Positions 1-5,043 of a stretch of 5,043 nucleotides of DNA are shown piece by piece. The stretch is taken from NCBI GenBank assembly GCA_030831375.1, contig JAURLF010000212.1:1-5043 (forward strand), written 5' to 3'. The stretch is from Gaiellales bacterium. GTDB taxonomy: Bacteria > Actinomycetota > Thermoleophilia > Gaiellales > F1-60-MAGs149. Numbering within the stretch: the first letter of the stretch is position 1; each line of letters opens with the position of its first letter. The notes beneath the pieces are model-generated. The model had not been told where the DNA came from, did not search any database, and saw only the letters and a list, made by a program, of their open reading frames with translations. The position numbers and the translations under genes are program-made.

Positions 1-217
1 AGGGGACGCCGATCAGGACGGCGCCGGCGGCGACGAGCAGGGCGAGGGCGGCGGTGCGCAGCGCGGCCGGCCCGAGGCCCCCGACGTCCGGGGCGGAGTC
101 GCCCGCCGCGGCGCGCAGGGCGAGGTACGCGACCGGGGCCACGGCGAGCAGGACCGCCGGCAGGGCGGCGAGCGCCAGGAGCGCCCGCCGCCCGCGCGGG
201 ATGGCGGCGACGCTCAG
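1..217 (-). CDS. Iron(III) ABC transporter permease, N-terminal part (runs off the left edge)
   Basis: Partial gene, 72 codons visible. It would form the inner-membrane channel that takes Fe3+ from the binding protein encoded just upstream. The frame starts with a short basic segment (PRGRR, residues 7-11), then one hydrophobic segment at about residues 12-36 (ALLALAALPAVLLAVAPVAY). A small, Asp/Gly-rich outer loop follows (about 38-50), then the start of a second membrane segment (LRTAALALLVAAGAVLIGVP, 53-72). This is the usual N-terminal pattern of FbpB-type (BPD_transp_1) permeases. The frame has no ATG, GTG or TTG near the junction. I chose the CTG at 217-215, which overlaps the TGA of the binding-protein gene as CTGA and has a GGGG run 9 nt upstream. 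An in-frame GTG at 142-140 would cut away most of the first membrane segment, so it is less likely. Identity is inferred from hydrophobic pattern plus position; the conserved EAA loop lies outside the window. Confidence 0.72.
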   Translation of the reverse strand, partial: MSVAAIPRGRRALLALAALPAVLLAVAPVAYLALRAAAGDSAPDVGGLGPAALRTAALALLVAAGAVLIGVP

Positions 218-1236
218 GTCACGAGCCCCGCGTCGCGGATCATCTGCACGGTGGTCTCGAGGTCCTCGGCGAGGGCCGCGAGGTCGATGTCGGGGCCGCC
301 GGCCTCCGACAAGGGCGGCAGGTCGGCGGTCGCCTCGAGGCCGGGCTGGGCCTCGTTGAGGGGGTACTCGCGCTCCTCGGCGTCGTTGGCGAAGAAGACC
401 TGCCCCTCGGTGAGCAGCCAGTTGACGAAGGTGCGCGCCTCCTCGGGCTGATCGGCCGAGGCGAGGATGCCGACTGCGGAGACGTTGGCGAACGAGCCGA
501 TGTCGGCCGGGCTGAAGCCGTGGTTGGCGACCGGCGCCCCGGGGTCGGAGGCGAGCTTCTCGTACAGGTAGTAGTGGTTGACGAGACCGGTGTCGACCTC
601 GCCCGAGGCGATCGCGTCGACGATCTGGCTGTTCTTCTCGTAGCTGCGCGCGTGCTCGGCGAGGCCGTCCAGCCAGGCCTGCGTCTGGTCGTCGCCGAGC
701 GTCTCGCGCATCGCGCTGACGAAGCCGACAAAGGAGGCGTTCGCGGGGGCGACGCCGACGTCGCCGAGCGCCCACTCGGGGTCGGCGAGGTCGAGGACGG
801 AGTCGGGCAGCTGCGCGGGGTCGACGCGCTCGGTGTTGTAGGTGAGGACGCGCACGCGGCCGGTCACGCCGATCCAGCGCCCGTCCGGGTCCTGGAAGCG
901 GGCCGGGATCAGGGCGCGGTCGGCCTCGGGCAGCCCGGCGAGGAGGCCGTCGAGGACGCCGATCGAGCCGGCGTCCTGCGCGTAGAAGACGTCGGCGGGG
1001 GAGGCCGAGCCCTCCTCGAGGATCGTGGCGGCGAGCGCCGGCGAGTCGCCGTAGCGGACGTCGAGCTCGATGCCGGTGTCCTCGGTGAAGCGGGCGTAGA
1101 GCGGCTCGACGAGCTCCTGCTCGCGGCCGGAGTAGACGACCAGCCGGTCGCCGTCCCCGGAGCCGCCGCAGGCGGCGAGGATGCCGGCGGCGAGGGTGAC
1201 CAGGGCGAGCAGGGCGGTGGCGGGGCGGCGGGGCAT
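214..1236 (-). CDS. Iron(III) ABC transporter substrate-binding lipoprotein (FbpA/FutA type)
   Basis: 340 aa, a usual length for the family. It captures ferric iron outside the membrane and hands it to the permease encoded next. The N-terminus is a lipoprotein signal: basic MPRR, a hydrophobic core, and the lipobox LAAC with the lipid-anchored Cys at residue 23, followed by a Gly/Ser/Asp linker. The mature protein opens with LVVYSGREQELVEPL (32-46), typical of this family. It also has PADVFYAQDAG (80-90), TGRVRVLTYNT (125-135), and the paired tyrosines of NHYYLYE (220-226), Y222 and Y223, which match the iron-binding Tyr pair of FbpA. The ending IRDAGLVT is also typical. The His and Glu ligands of Haemophilus FbpA appear to be replaced by E39 and Q87, so this may be a Tyr-dominated binder. 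The ATG at 1236 gives a complete signal peptide and has a purine-rich GGAAGGA upstream. It is the first gene of a minus-strand operon behind a probable iron-responsive promoter. Specificity for iron rather than another metal or anion is inferred from family motifs. Confidence 0.9.
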   Translation of the reverse strand: MPRRPATALLALVTLAAGILAACGGSGDGDRLVVYSGREQELVEPLYARFTEDTGIELDVRYGDSPALAATILEEGSASPADVFYAQDAGSIGVLDGLLAGLPEADRALIPARFQDPDGRWIGVTGRVRVLTYNTERVDPAQLPDSVLDLADPEWALGDVGVAPANASFVGFVSAMRETLGDDQTQAWLDGLAEHARSYEKNSQIVDAIASGEVDTGLVNHYYLYEKLASDPGAPVANHGFSPADIGSFANVSAVGILASADQPEEARTFVNWLLTEGQVFFANDAEEREYPLNEAQPGLEATADLPPLSEAGGPDIDLAALAEDLETTVQMIRDAGLVT

Positions 1237-1247
1237 GAGCGGGCGGG

Positions 1248-1254
1248 TCCTTCC
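1248..1254 (-). promoter_or_regulatory. Ribosome binding site of the iron-binding protein gene
   Basis: On the minus strand GGAAGGA lies 11 nt before the ATG at 1236-1234. The spacing is a little long, but it is the only strong Shine-Dalgarno match near this start. It contrasts with aroC and aroQ, which have none. It supports the chosen start and implies a transcript with a real leader. Confidence 0.6.
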
Positions 1255-1264
1255 GGAAATGTCG

Positions 1265-1278
1265 TGAGGGTAGCCTAA
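1265..1278 (-). promoter_or_regulatory. Second iron-box-like operator (imperfect)
   Basis: Minus-strand sequence TTAGGCTACCCTCA fits TTAGG-N4-CCTAA with one mismatch in the second arm. Its centre is exactly 33 bp (about three helical turns) from the centre of the perfect palindrome at 1298-1311, so two repressor dimers could sit on the same face of the DNA. With the promoter proposed at 1295-1324 it falls in the early transcribed leader. It resembles the core of the DtxR/IdeR consensus. The regulator is inferred, not encoded here. Confidence 0.5.
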
Positions 1279-1294
1279 TGAACGGCCGGCGCGG

Positions 1295-1324
1295 ACCTTA
1301 GGTCAACCTAATGTGATCTGTCAA
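1295..1324 (-). promoter_or_regulatory. Probable promoter of the iron uptake operon
   Basis: Minus-strand -35 TTGACA (1324-1319) is a perfect sigma-70-type match. It is followed by an 18-nt spacer and a TAAGGT -10 (1300-1295) of the actinobacterial TANNNT form. Transcription would begin near 1288, giving a leader of about 50 nt that contains the GGAAGGA ribosome site. The palindrome at 1298-1311 fills the downstream part of the spacer and overlaps the -10, a position where a bound repressor would block RNA polymerase. Confidence 0.55.
1298..1311. promoter_or_regulatory. DtxR/IdeR-type iron-box palindrome
   Basis: The 14-bp sequence TTAGGTCAACCTAA is an inverted repeat of TTAGGT and ACCTAA around a 2-bp centre. 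It matches TTAGG-N4-CCTAA, which is contained in the 19-bp DtxR/IdeR consensus TTAGGTTAGGCTAACCTAA. It is AT-rich against a very GC-rich background and sits in the promoter of an iron uptake operon, which supports iron-dependent repression. A manganese regulator of the same family (MntR-like) is the main alternative. It lies 65 bp before the aroC start, so an effect on aroC is possible but not indicated. Confidence 0.68.
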
Positions 1325-1360
1325 GACGTCCACCCGGCGGGGCCCGTCGGCGAGTCCCGA

Positions 1361-1366
1361 TACCCT
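1361..1366 (+). promoter_or_regulatory. Candidate -10 element of aroC (near-leaderless)
   Basis: TACCCT fits TANNNT and ends 10 nt before the aroC ATG at 1377. Transcription starting 6-8 nt downstream would give a leader of only about 2-4 nt. No Shine-Dalgarno sequence precedes the ATG and no good -35 is visible around 1338-1344. It would drive the shikimate operon to the right. Confidence 0.42.
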
Positions 1367-1376
1367 GTTGGGCGCA

Positions 1377-2570
1377 ATGGCGCTGTCCTTCGTCACCTCC
1401 GGCCAGTCGCACGGGCCCGGCATCGTCGCGATCCTCAGCGGCCTGCCCGCGGGCCTCCGGCCGGACCGCGAGCGCCTCCAGCGCGACCTCGCCCGCCGCC
1501 AGGCAGGCTACGGGCGATCGCCGCGCCAGTCGATCGAGACGGATGAGGCCACGATCCTCGGCGGCATGCGCCACGGGCGCACGCTCGGCGGACCGCTGGC
1601 GCTGATGGTCCAGAACCGCGACCACGCCAACTGGGGCGCCGCGCAGAGCGCGTGGCCCGTCACCGACGAGGAGCTGGCGGAGGTCGCCGCGCGCCGCACC
1701 CGCACCGTCGTCGTGCCGAGACCCGGCCATGCCGATCTCGCCGGCGTCCTCAAATACGAGCTGCCCGACGTGCGCGACGTGCTCGAGCGCGCCTCGGCTC
1801 GCGAGACCTCCGCGCGCGTCGCGGTCGGCGCGCTCTGCAAGGACCTCCTGGAGGCGATCGGCATCACCGTGCACGGCCATGTCGTGCGCGTCGGCTCGGT
1901 CGCCGCGCCCGCCTACGGCGACCTCGGCCCCGCCGACTTCGCTGCCCTCGAGGAGCGCCAGGTCGGCTGCCTCGACGCCGGCGTGGACGCCGCGATGGTG
2001 GAGGAGATCGAGGGGGCCAAGCGCGACAAGGACACCCTCGGCGGGATCATCGAGGTGCGCGCCTTCGGCTGCCCGCCCGGCCTCGGCTCGTACGCCTCCG
2101 AGGAGCTCCGCCTCGACGCCCGCATCGCGGGCGCCGCGATGGGCATCCAGGCGATGAAGGCCGTCGAGATCGGCGAGGGCTGGGACAATGCGGCGAAGCG
2201 CGGCAGCGCCGTCCACGACGAGCTCCGCTACGAGGGCGGCTACCGCCGCGACACGAACCGCGCGGGCGGGCTCGAGGGCGGCATGACCAACGGCGAGCCG
2301 ATGGTCGTGCGGATCGCGATGAAGCCGCTGCCGACGCTGATGAAGCCGCTCAGGACGGCCGCGCTCGACACGCACGAGCCGGCGGAGGCGCTCGTCGAGC
2401 GCTCCGACACGACCGCGATCTGGGCGGCCGCCGTGGTCGCCGAGGCCGTGATCGCCTTCGAGCTGGCGCGCGCCGCCAAGGAGAAGTTCGGCGGCGACGC
2501 GATCGGCGACTTCGTCGCCGCGCACGCCCACTACCTGTCGCGCATCCCCTGGTCGCCCGAGGCGCCGTGA
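1377..2570 (+). CDS. aroC: Chorismate synthase
   Basis: 397 aa. It converts 5-enolpyruvylshikimate 3-phosphate to chorismate, the last shikimate step, using reduced FMN, in the cytoplasm. Family signatures appear in order: SGQSHGPG (8-15) with active-site His12; RRQAGYGRSPR (40-50); RPGHADLAG (115-123) with the second conserved His118; RDVLERASARETSARVAVGA (133-152); the FMN-site stretch NRAGGLEGGMTNGE (294-307); and ERSDTTAIWAAAVVAEA (341-357) with Asp344. Length and motifs indicate an intact enzyme. Two small variations are seen: Gln10 where Glu is common (GESHG), and Trp349 where Pro is common. I chose the ATG at 1377 because homologues start a few residues before the SGQSHG motif. The in-frame TTG at 1368 would add only three residues and lies against the probable -10. 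It is first in the plus-strand aro operon, and its stop overlaps the start of the next gene (GTGA). Confidence 0.95.
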   Translation: MALSFVTSGQSHGPGIVAILSGLPAGLRPDRERLQRDLARRQAGYGRSPRQSIETDEATILGGMRHGRTLGGPLALMVQNRDHANWGAAQSAWPVTDEELAEVAARRTRTVVVPRPGHADLAGVLKYELPDVRDVLERASARETSARVAVGALCKDLLEAIGITVHGHVVRVGSVAAPAYGDLGPADFAALEERQVGCLDAGVDAAMVEEIEGAKRDKDTLGGIIEVRAFGCPPGLGSYASEELRLDARIAGAAMGIQAMKAVEIGEGWDNAAKRGSAVHDELRYEGGYRRDTNRAGGLEGGMTNGEPMVVRIAMKPLPTLMKPLRTAALDTHEPAEALVERSDTTAIWAAAVVAEAVIAFELARAAKEKFGGDAIGDFVAAHAHYLSRIPWSPEAP

Positions 2571-4051
2571 GCGCGCGCCCCGACGTCCTCGTCGGCTTCA
2601 TGGGTGCCGGCAAGACGACGATCGGCACGCGCCTCGCCGAGCTGCGCGGCGGCGCCTTCTGCGACGTCGACCGCGAGATCGAGCGGCGCACGTCCCGCTC
2701 GATCCCCGACCTCTTCACCGACGGCGAGGAGGCCTTCCGCGACCTCGAGGAGTCCGTCATCCGCGAGCTCGTCGAGGGTGCCGGAACGGCGGTGATCGCC
2801 CTCGGCGGCGGCGCGCTCGGCCGCCACGGCACGCGGCGGCTGCTCGCCGAGCGCGCCCGCGTCCTCTTCCTCGACGCGCCCCTCGACGTGCTCTGGGCCC
2901 GGGTCGAGGCCGACGGCGGCGCGGGCACGCGCCCGCTCGCGGTCAGCCGCCACCGCTTCGAGGACCTCCACCTGCAGCGGCGCATGCTGTACATGACGGC
3001 CGCCGACGCCGTCGTCGACGCGACGGCCCCGCCCGACGTCGCCGCCGTGGCCTGCCGTGACGCCGGCACCGTGCGCACGGGAGCGCTCGAGCGCATCGGC
3101 GAGCTCGCCGACGGGCGCCGCTGCCTGATCGTCGTCGACGCGCCCGTCGCCGACCGCGTCCCCGACCACGGCCCGCGCGTCGTGCTGCCCGGCGGGGAGC
3201 AGGTCAAGTCCACCGCCACGCTCGAGCTGCTGTGGCGCGCGATGGCCGAGCACGAGCTCGAGCGCCGCGACCTCGTCTGCGCCGTCGGCGGCGGCGCCGT
3301 CACGGACGTCGCCGGCTTCGCCGCCGCCACCTTCCGGCGCGGCCTCGACTGGGCCTCCTGCCCGACCACCCTCGTGGGGCAGGTCGACGCCGGAATCGGC
3401 GGCAAGACCGGCATCGACGTCTCCGCCAAGAACGACGTCGGCGCCTTCCACCCGCCCGTCGCCGTCCTCTCCGACCCGACGCTGCTCGCCACCCTGCCCG
3501 ACCGCGAGTGGTCGGCCGGCTTCGCCGAAACGCTCAAGACCGCGCTCGTCGCCGGCGAACCCCTGTGGCCGCTCGTCGCGAGCTGGCCCGTCGGCCGCGG
3601 CCCCGACGAGGCCCACCCCGAGCTCGTCCGTCGCGCCGCCGCCCTCAAGGAGCGCGTCGTCGCCAGCGACCCGCGTGAGGCCGGCGAGCGCGCGGTCCTC
3701 AACCTCGGCCACACGATCGGCCACGGCGTCGAGCACGCCGCCGGGGGCGCGCTCCTGCATGGCGAGGCGATCGCCGTCGGCCTCGCCGCCGCGCTGGACC
3801 TCTCCGTCGAGCACGCGGGCCTCGATCCCGTGGTGCGCGACGAGGCGCTCCGGGTGCTGACCCGCCAGGGCCTCGCCGCGACGGCCCCCGGCCTCGCCCC
3901 GGACGCCGTGCTCGACGCGATGCGCGCCGACAAGAAGCGCGTCGCGGGCCGGCACCGGTTCGTGCTGCTCGAGGCGCCCGGCCGGGCGATCTGGGGCGTC
4001 GAGCTCGACGACGCCGCCGTCGAGCGGGCCGTCACCCGCGCCGTCGCCTGA
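2567..4051 (+). CDS. aroKB: Bifunctional shikimate kinase / 3-dehydroquinate synthase (AroK-AroB fusion)
   Basis: 494 aa. Residues about 4-165 are shikimate kinase (shikimate + ATP to shikimate 3-phosphate). They show Walker A GFMGAGKTT (10-18), shikimate-site DVD (33-35), Arg58 in AFRDLE, LGGGA (79-83), lid RPLA (122-125) and the RRMLY arginines (138-139). Residues about 168-494 are 3-dehydroquinate synthase (DAHP to 3-dehydroquinate, NAD and metal dependent). They show PGGEQVKS (208-215), GGGAVTDVAGF (241-251), PTTLVGQVDAGIGGKTG (266-282), KNDVGAFHPP (288-297), FAETLKTAL (319-327), LNLGHTIGH (378-386), LLHGEA (396-401) and DKK (455-457). Glu321, His382 and His398 are the expected metal ligands. 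No stop or start separates the two domains. The synthase N-terminus looks about 15-20 residues shorter than in E. coli AroB. The frame stays open leftward to 1652, but that part lies over aroC. GTG 2567, overlapping the aroC stop as GTGA, puts Walker A at the right distance. A weak GAGG lies 4 nt upstream. Confidence 0.93.
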   Translation: MSARPDVLVGFMGAGKTTIGTRLAELRGGAFCDVDREIERRTSRSIPDLFTDGEEAFRDLEESVIRELVEGAGTAVIALGGGALGRHGTRRLLAERARVLFLDAPLDVLWARVEADGGAGTRPLAVSRHRFEDLHLQRRMLYMTAADAVVDATAPPDVAAVACRDAGTVRTGALERIGELADGRRCLIVVDAPVADRVPDHGPRVVLPGGEQVKSTATLELLWRAMAEHELERRDLVCAVGGGAVTDVAGFAAATFRRGLDWASCPTTLVGQVDAGIGGKTGIDVSAKNDVGAFHPPVAVLSDPTLLATLPDREWSAGFAETLKTALVAGEPLWPLVASWPVGRGPDEAHPELVRRAAALKERVVASDPREAGERAVLNLGHTIGHGVEHAAGGALLHGEAIAVGLAAALDLSVEHAGLDPVVRDEALRVLTRQGLAATAPGLAPDAVLDAMRADKKRVAGRHRFVLLEAPGRAIWGVELDDAAVERAVTRAVA

Positions 4052-4059
4052 GCGCCGCC

Positions 4060-4065
4060 TAGACT
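4060..4065 (+). promoter_or_regulatory. Candidate -10 element of aroQ (leaderless start)
   Basis: TAGACT fits TANNNT and is followed by exactly 6 nt and then the aroQ ATG at 4072, the spacing expected if transcription starts on the A of the ATG. It occupies the 20-bp gap after the aroKB stop. No Shine-Dalgarno sequence is present and no clear -35 is visible near 4037-4043. It suggests an internal promoter for aroQ and the peptidase gene, in addition to read-through from aroC. Confidence 0.48.
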
Positions 4066-4071
4066 GCGGCC

Positions 4072-4506
4072 ATGATCGCGGTCCTCAACGGCGTGAACCT
4101 GAACATGCTCGGCCGGCGCGACCCGGCCCAGTACGGCACCCTCACGCTCAGCGAGCTCGAGGGCCAGGTCTACGCGTGGGCGGGCGAGCTACGGGTGACG
4201 GCGCGCTGCCTGCAGACCAACCACGAGGGCGCCTACATCGACCAGATCCACGAGGCGATCGGCTGGTCGCGCGGGATGATCGTCAACCCGGGCGCGTGGA
4301 CGCACTACAGCTACGCGATCCGCGATGCGCTCGAGATCGTCGAGGCGCCCGTGGTCGAGGTGCACCTGTCCGACATCGCGCAGCGCGAGGAATGGCGCCG
4401 CCGCTCGGTGATCGGGGACGTCGTCGACCACACGATCTCCGGGCAGGGTCCGGACGGCTACCGGCAGGCCCTCGCCTGGCTCGCCGCCGCGCTCGCCGAT
4501 GGATGA
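4072..4506 (+). CDS. aroQ: 3-dehydroquinate dehydratase, type II
   Basis: 144 aa, the usual size for the small dodecameric type II enzyme. It dehydrates 3-dehydroquinate to 3-dehydroshikimate, the step after the AroB half of the upstream fusion, in the cytoplasm. Visible motifs: NGVNLNMLGRRDPAQYG (6-22) with Asn9, lid Arg16 and base Tyr21; QTNHEGAYIDQIHEA (48-62); VNPGAWTHYSYAIRDAL (71-87) with Asn72 and His78; and VEVHLSDIAQREEWRRRS (95-112) with His98, Ser100 and Arg109. These align with the catalytic set of the Mycobacterium tuberculosis enzyme at an offset of about three. Two conserved positions differ from the common form: Val8 (usually Pro in NGPNL) and Asp101 (usually Asn in HxSN). Both lie beside catalytic residues but do not replace them. 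The ATG at 4072 is the only sensible start and has no ribosome site. The last 8 bases overlap the next gene. Confidence 0.95.
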   Translation: MIAVLNGVNLNMLGRRDPAQYGTLTLSELEGQVYAWAGELRVTARCLQTNHEGAYIDQIHEAIGWSRGMIVNPGAWTHYSYAIRDALEIVEAPVVEVHLSDIAQREEWRRRSVIGDVVDHTISGQGPDGYRQALAWLAAALADG

Positions 4507-5043
4507 GCATGCGGCGCGCCTCGAGCGCGCCCGCGCCGCTCTGCCCGCGGCGGGCGTCGACGCGCTCGTCGTCACGGACCTCCTCAACGTCCGCTACCTG
4601 AGCGGCTACACCGGCTCGAACGGGATCGTGGTCGTGTCCGCCGGGCGCGCGGTGCTCGCCACCGACTTCCGCTACCAGGAGGCCGTCAAGCCGCTGCGCT
4701 CCGTCCTCGATGTGGAGATCCTCGACCGCGACATCCTCGCCCGCACGGCCGAGGGCCTCGCGGTGCTCGCCCCGGGCGCCGTCCGCGTCGGCTTCGAGGC
4801 GTCGCTCGCCTACGGCGCCGCGGAGCGGCTGCGCGAGCTCGCCCCCGCCGGCGTCGAGGCGGTCCCCGTCGACGGCCTGGTCGAGGGCCTGCGCCGCGTC
4901 AAGAGCGCCACCGAGATCGCCGCCACGCGCCGCGCCTCCGACGTCCTCGAGGAGGTCTACCTCGAGCTCGCCGCGGGGCCGCTCGTCGGGCGCACCGAGG
5001 CCGAGGTGGCCTGGTGGATCGAGCGCCGGATCCGCGAGGCGGG
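4499..5043 (+). CDS. M24-family Xaa-Pro peptidase-like protein, N-terminal part (runs off the right edge)
   Basis: 181 complete codons visible. It probably removes N-terminal residues before proline, or hydrolyses Xaa-Pro dipeptides, in the cytoplasm. The visible part is mostly the creatinase/prolidase N-terminal domain: LNVRYLSGYTGSNG (29-42), a very typical PepP/PepQ motif; ATDFRYQEAV (54-63); VGFE (97-100); then the linker LRRVKSATEIAATRRASDV (131-149) that leads into the catalytic pita-bread fold, and the TEAEVAWWIE helix (166-175). The metal-binding Asp, His and Glu residues would lie beyond the window, so activity and the choice between aminopeptidase and prolidase cannot be judged. The ATG at 4499 overlaps the end of aroQ by 8 bp. 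The ATG at 4503 is in another frame that gives no family match. No Shine-Dalgarno is seen, so it is probably translated by coupling to aroQ. In many Gram-positive genomes this gene lies between aroQ and efp. Confidence 0.9.
   Translation, partial: MDEHAARLERARAALPAAGVDALVVTDLLNVRYLSGYTGSNGIVVVSAGRAVLATDFRYQEAVKPLRSVLDVEILDRDILARTAEGLAVLAPGAVRVGFEASLAYGAAERLRELAPAGVEAVPVDGLVEGLRRVKSATEIAATRRASDVLEEVYLELAAGPLVGRTEAEVAWWIERRIREA

Noticed and set aside
520..1278. Plus-strand open frame (252 codons) across the iron-binding protein gene
   Set aside because: It is a Gly/Val/Asp-rich shadow. The minus strand has a lipobox and FbpA motifs, and this frame would also run into the iron operon promoter region.
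1301..1306. TTGACC within the palindrome as the -35 of the iron operon
   Set aside because: At 16-19 nt downstream it has only poor -10 candidates. The TTGACA at 1324-1319 with TAAGGT at 18 nt is a better pair.
1265..1311. A full 19-bp IdeR box or a Fur box
   Set aside because: The palindromes are 14 bp with a 4-bp centre between TTAGG and CCTAA. The 19-bp form is not present, and there is no AT-rich Fur-type GATAAT repeat.
1308..2531. Long antisense open frame (407 codons) opposite aroC
   Set aside because: Same GC-driven mirror effect. It has no motifs, while the plus strand encodes a fully recognisable chorismate synthase.
1652..2566. Leftward extension of the aroKB reading frame
   Set aside because: It overlaps aroC in another frame and is an Arg/Ala-rich translation with no family motifs, as expected for a shadow frame in GC-rich DNA. 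Kinase homology begins right after GTG 2567.
2531..3955. Long antisense open frame (474 codons) opposite aroKB
   Set aside because: Its low-complexity Ala/Gly/Val/Asp/Glu composition is the mirror of the real frame and shows no recognisable domain.
4040..4071. Terminator between aroKB and aroQ
   Set aside because: The 20-bp gap has no convincing stem and no T run. The following gene is in the same pathway and orientation.

Overview
This is a GC-rich window (mostly G/C at third codon positions). It holds two divergent gene groups separated by about 140 bp of regulatory DNA. The protein families, a TANNNT-type -10 placed directly against ATG codons, an iron box of the DtxR/IdeR type, and the order aroC - aroK/aroB - aroQ - M24 peptidase suggest a high-GC actinobacterium. 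Class Thermoleophilia (Solirubrobacter or Patulibacter-like) is my best guess. This is an inference from family resemblance and gene order, not from a database search.

Left arm, minus strand (1-1236): an iron(III) ABC uptake operon. The first gene encodes a lipoprotein iron-binding protein of the FbpA/FutA type (214-1236). It is followed without a gap by the start of the membrane permease, which runs off the left edge (1-217). The permease frame has no ATG, GTG or TTG near the junction and appears to start at a CTG that overlaps the upstream stop (CTGA).

Centre (1237-1376): the divergent intergenic region. Reading toward the iron operon there is a TTGACA -35, an 18-nt spacer and a TAAGGT -10. 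A 14-bp palindrome, TTAGG-N4-CCTAA, lies in the spacer and runs into the -10. A second, one-mismatch copy lies exactly 33 bp downstream, in the predicted leader. This layout fits repression by an iron-loaded DtxR/IdeR-family regulator.

Right arm, plus strand (1377-5043): a shikimate-pathway operon. It contains aroC (chorismate synthase, step 7), a bifunctional AroK-AroB fusion (shikimate kinase, step 5, joined to 3-dehydroquinate synthase, step 2), aroQ (type II 3-dehydroquinase, step 3), and the N-terminal part of an M24-family Xaa-Pro peptidase-like protein. aroC/aroKB and aroQ/peptidase overlap by a few bases. Both aroC and aroQ lack a Shine-Dalgarno sequence and have a TANNNT hexamer just before the ATG, consistent with leaderless or near-leaderless transcripts. 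aroE, aroA and a DAHP synthase gene are not in the window.

I saw no RNA genes, mobile elements, CRISPR arrays or convincing terminators. There is no sign of a wholly new system. The points worth a second look are the tandem iron boxes, the kinase-synthase fusion with its shortened synthase N-terminus, the CTG start and the leaderless starts.
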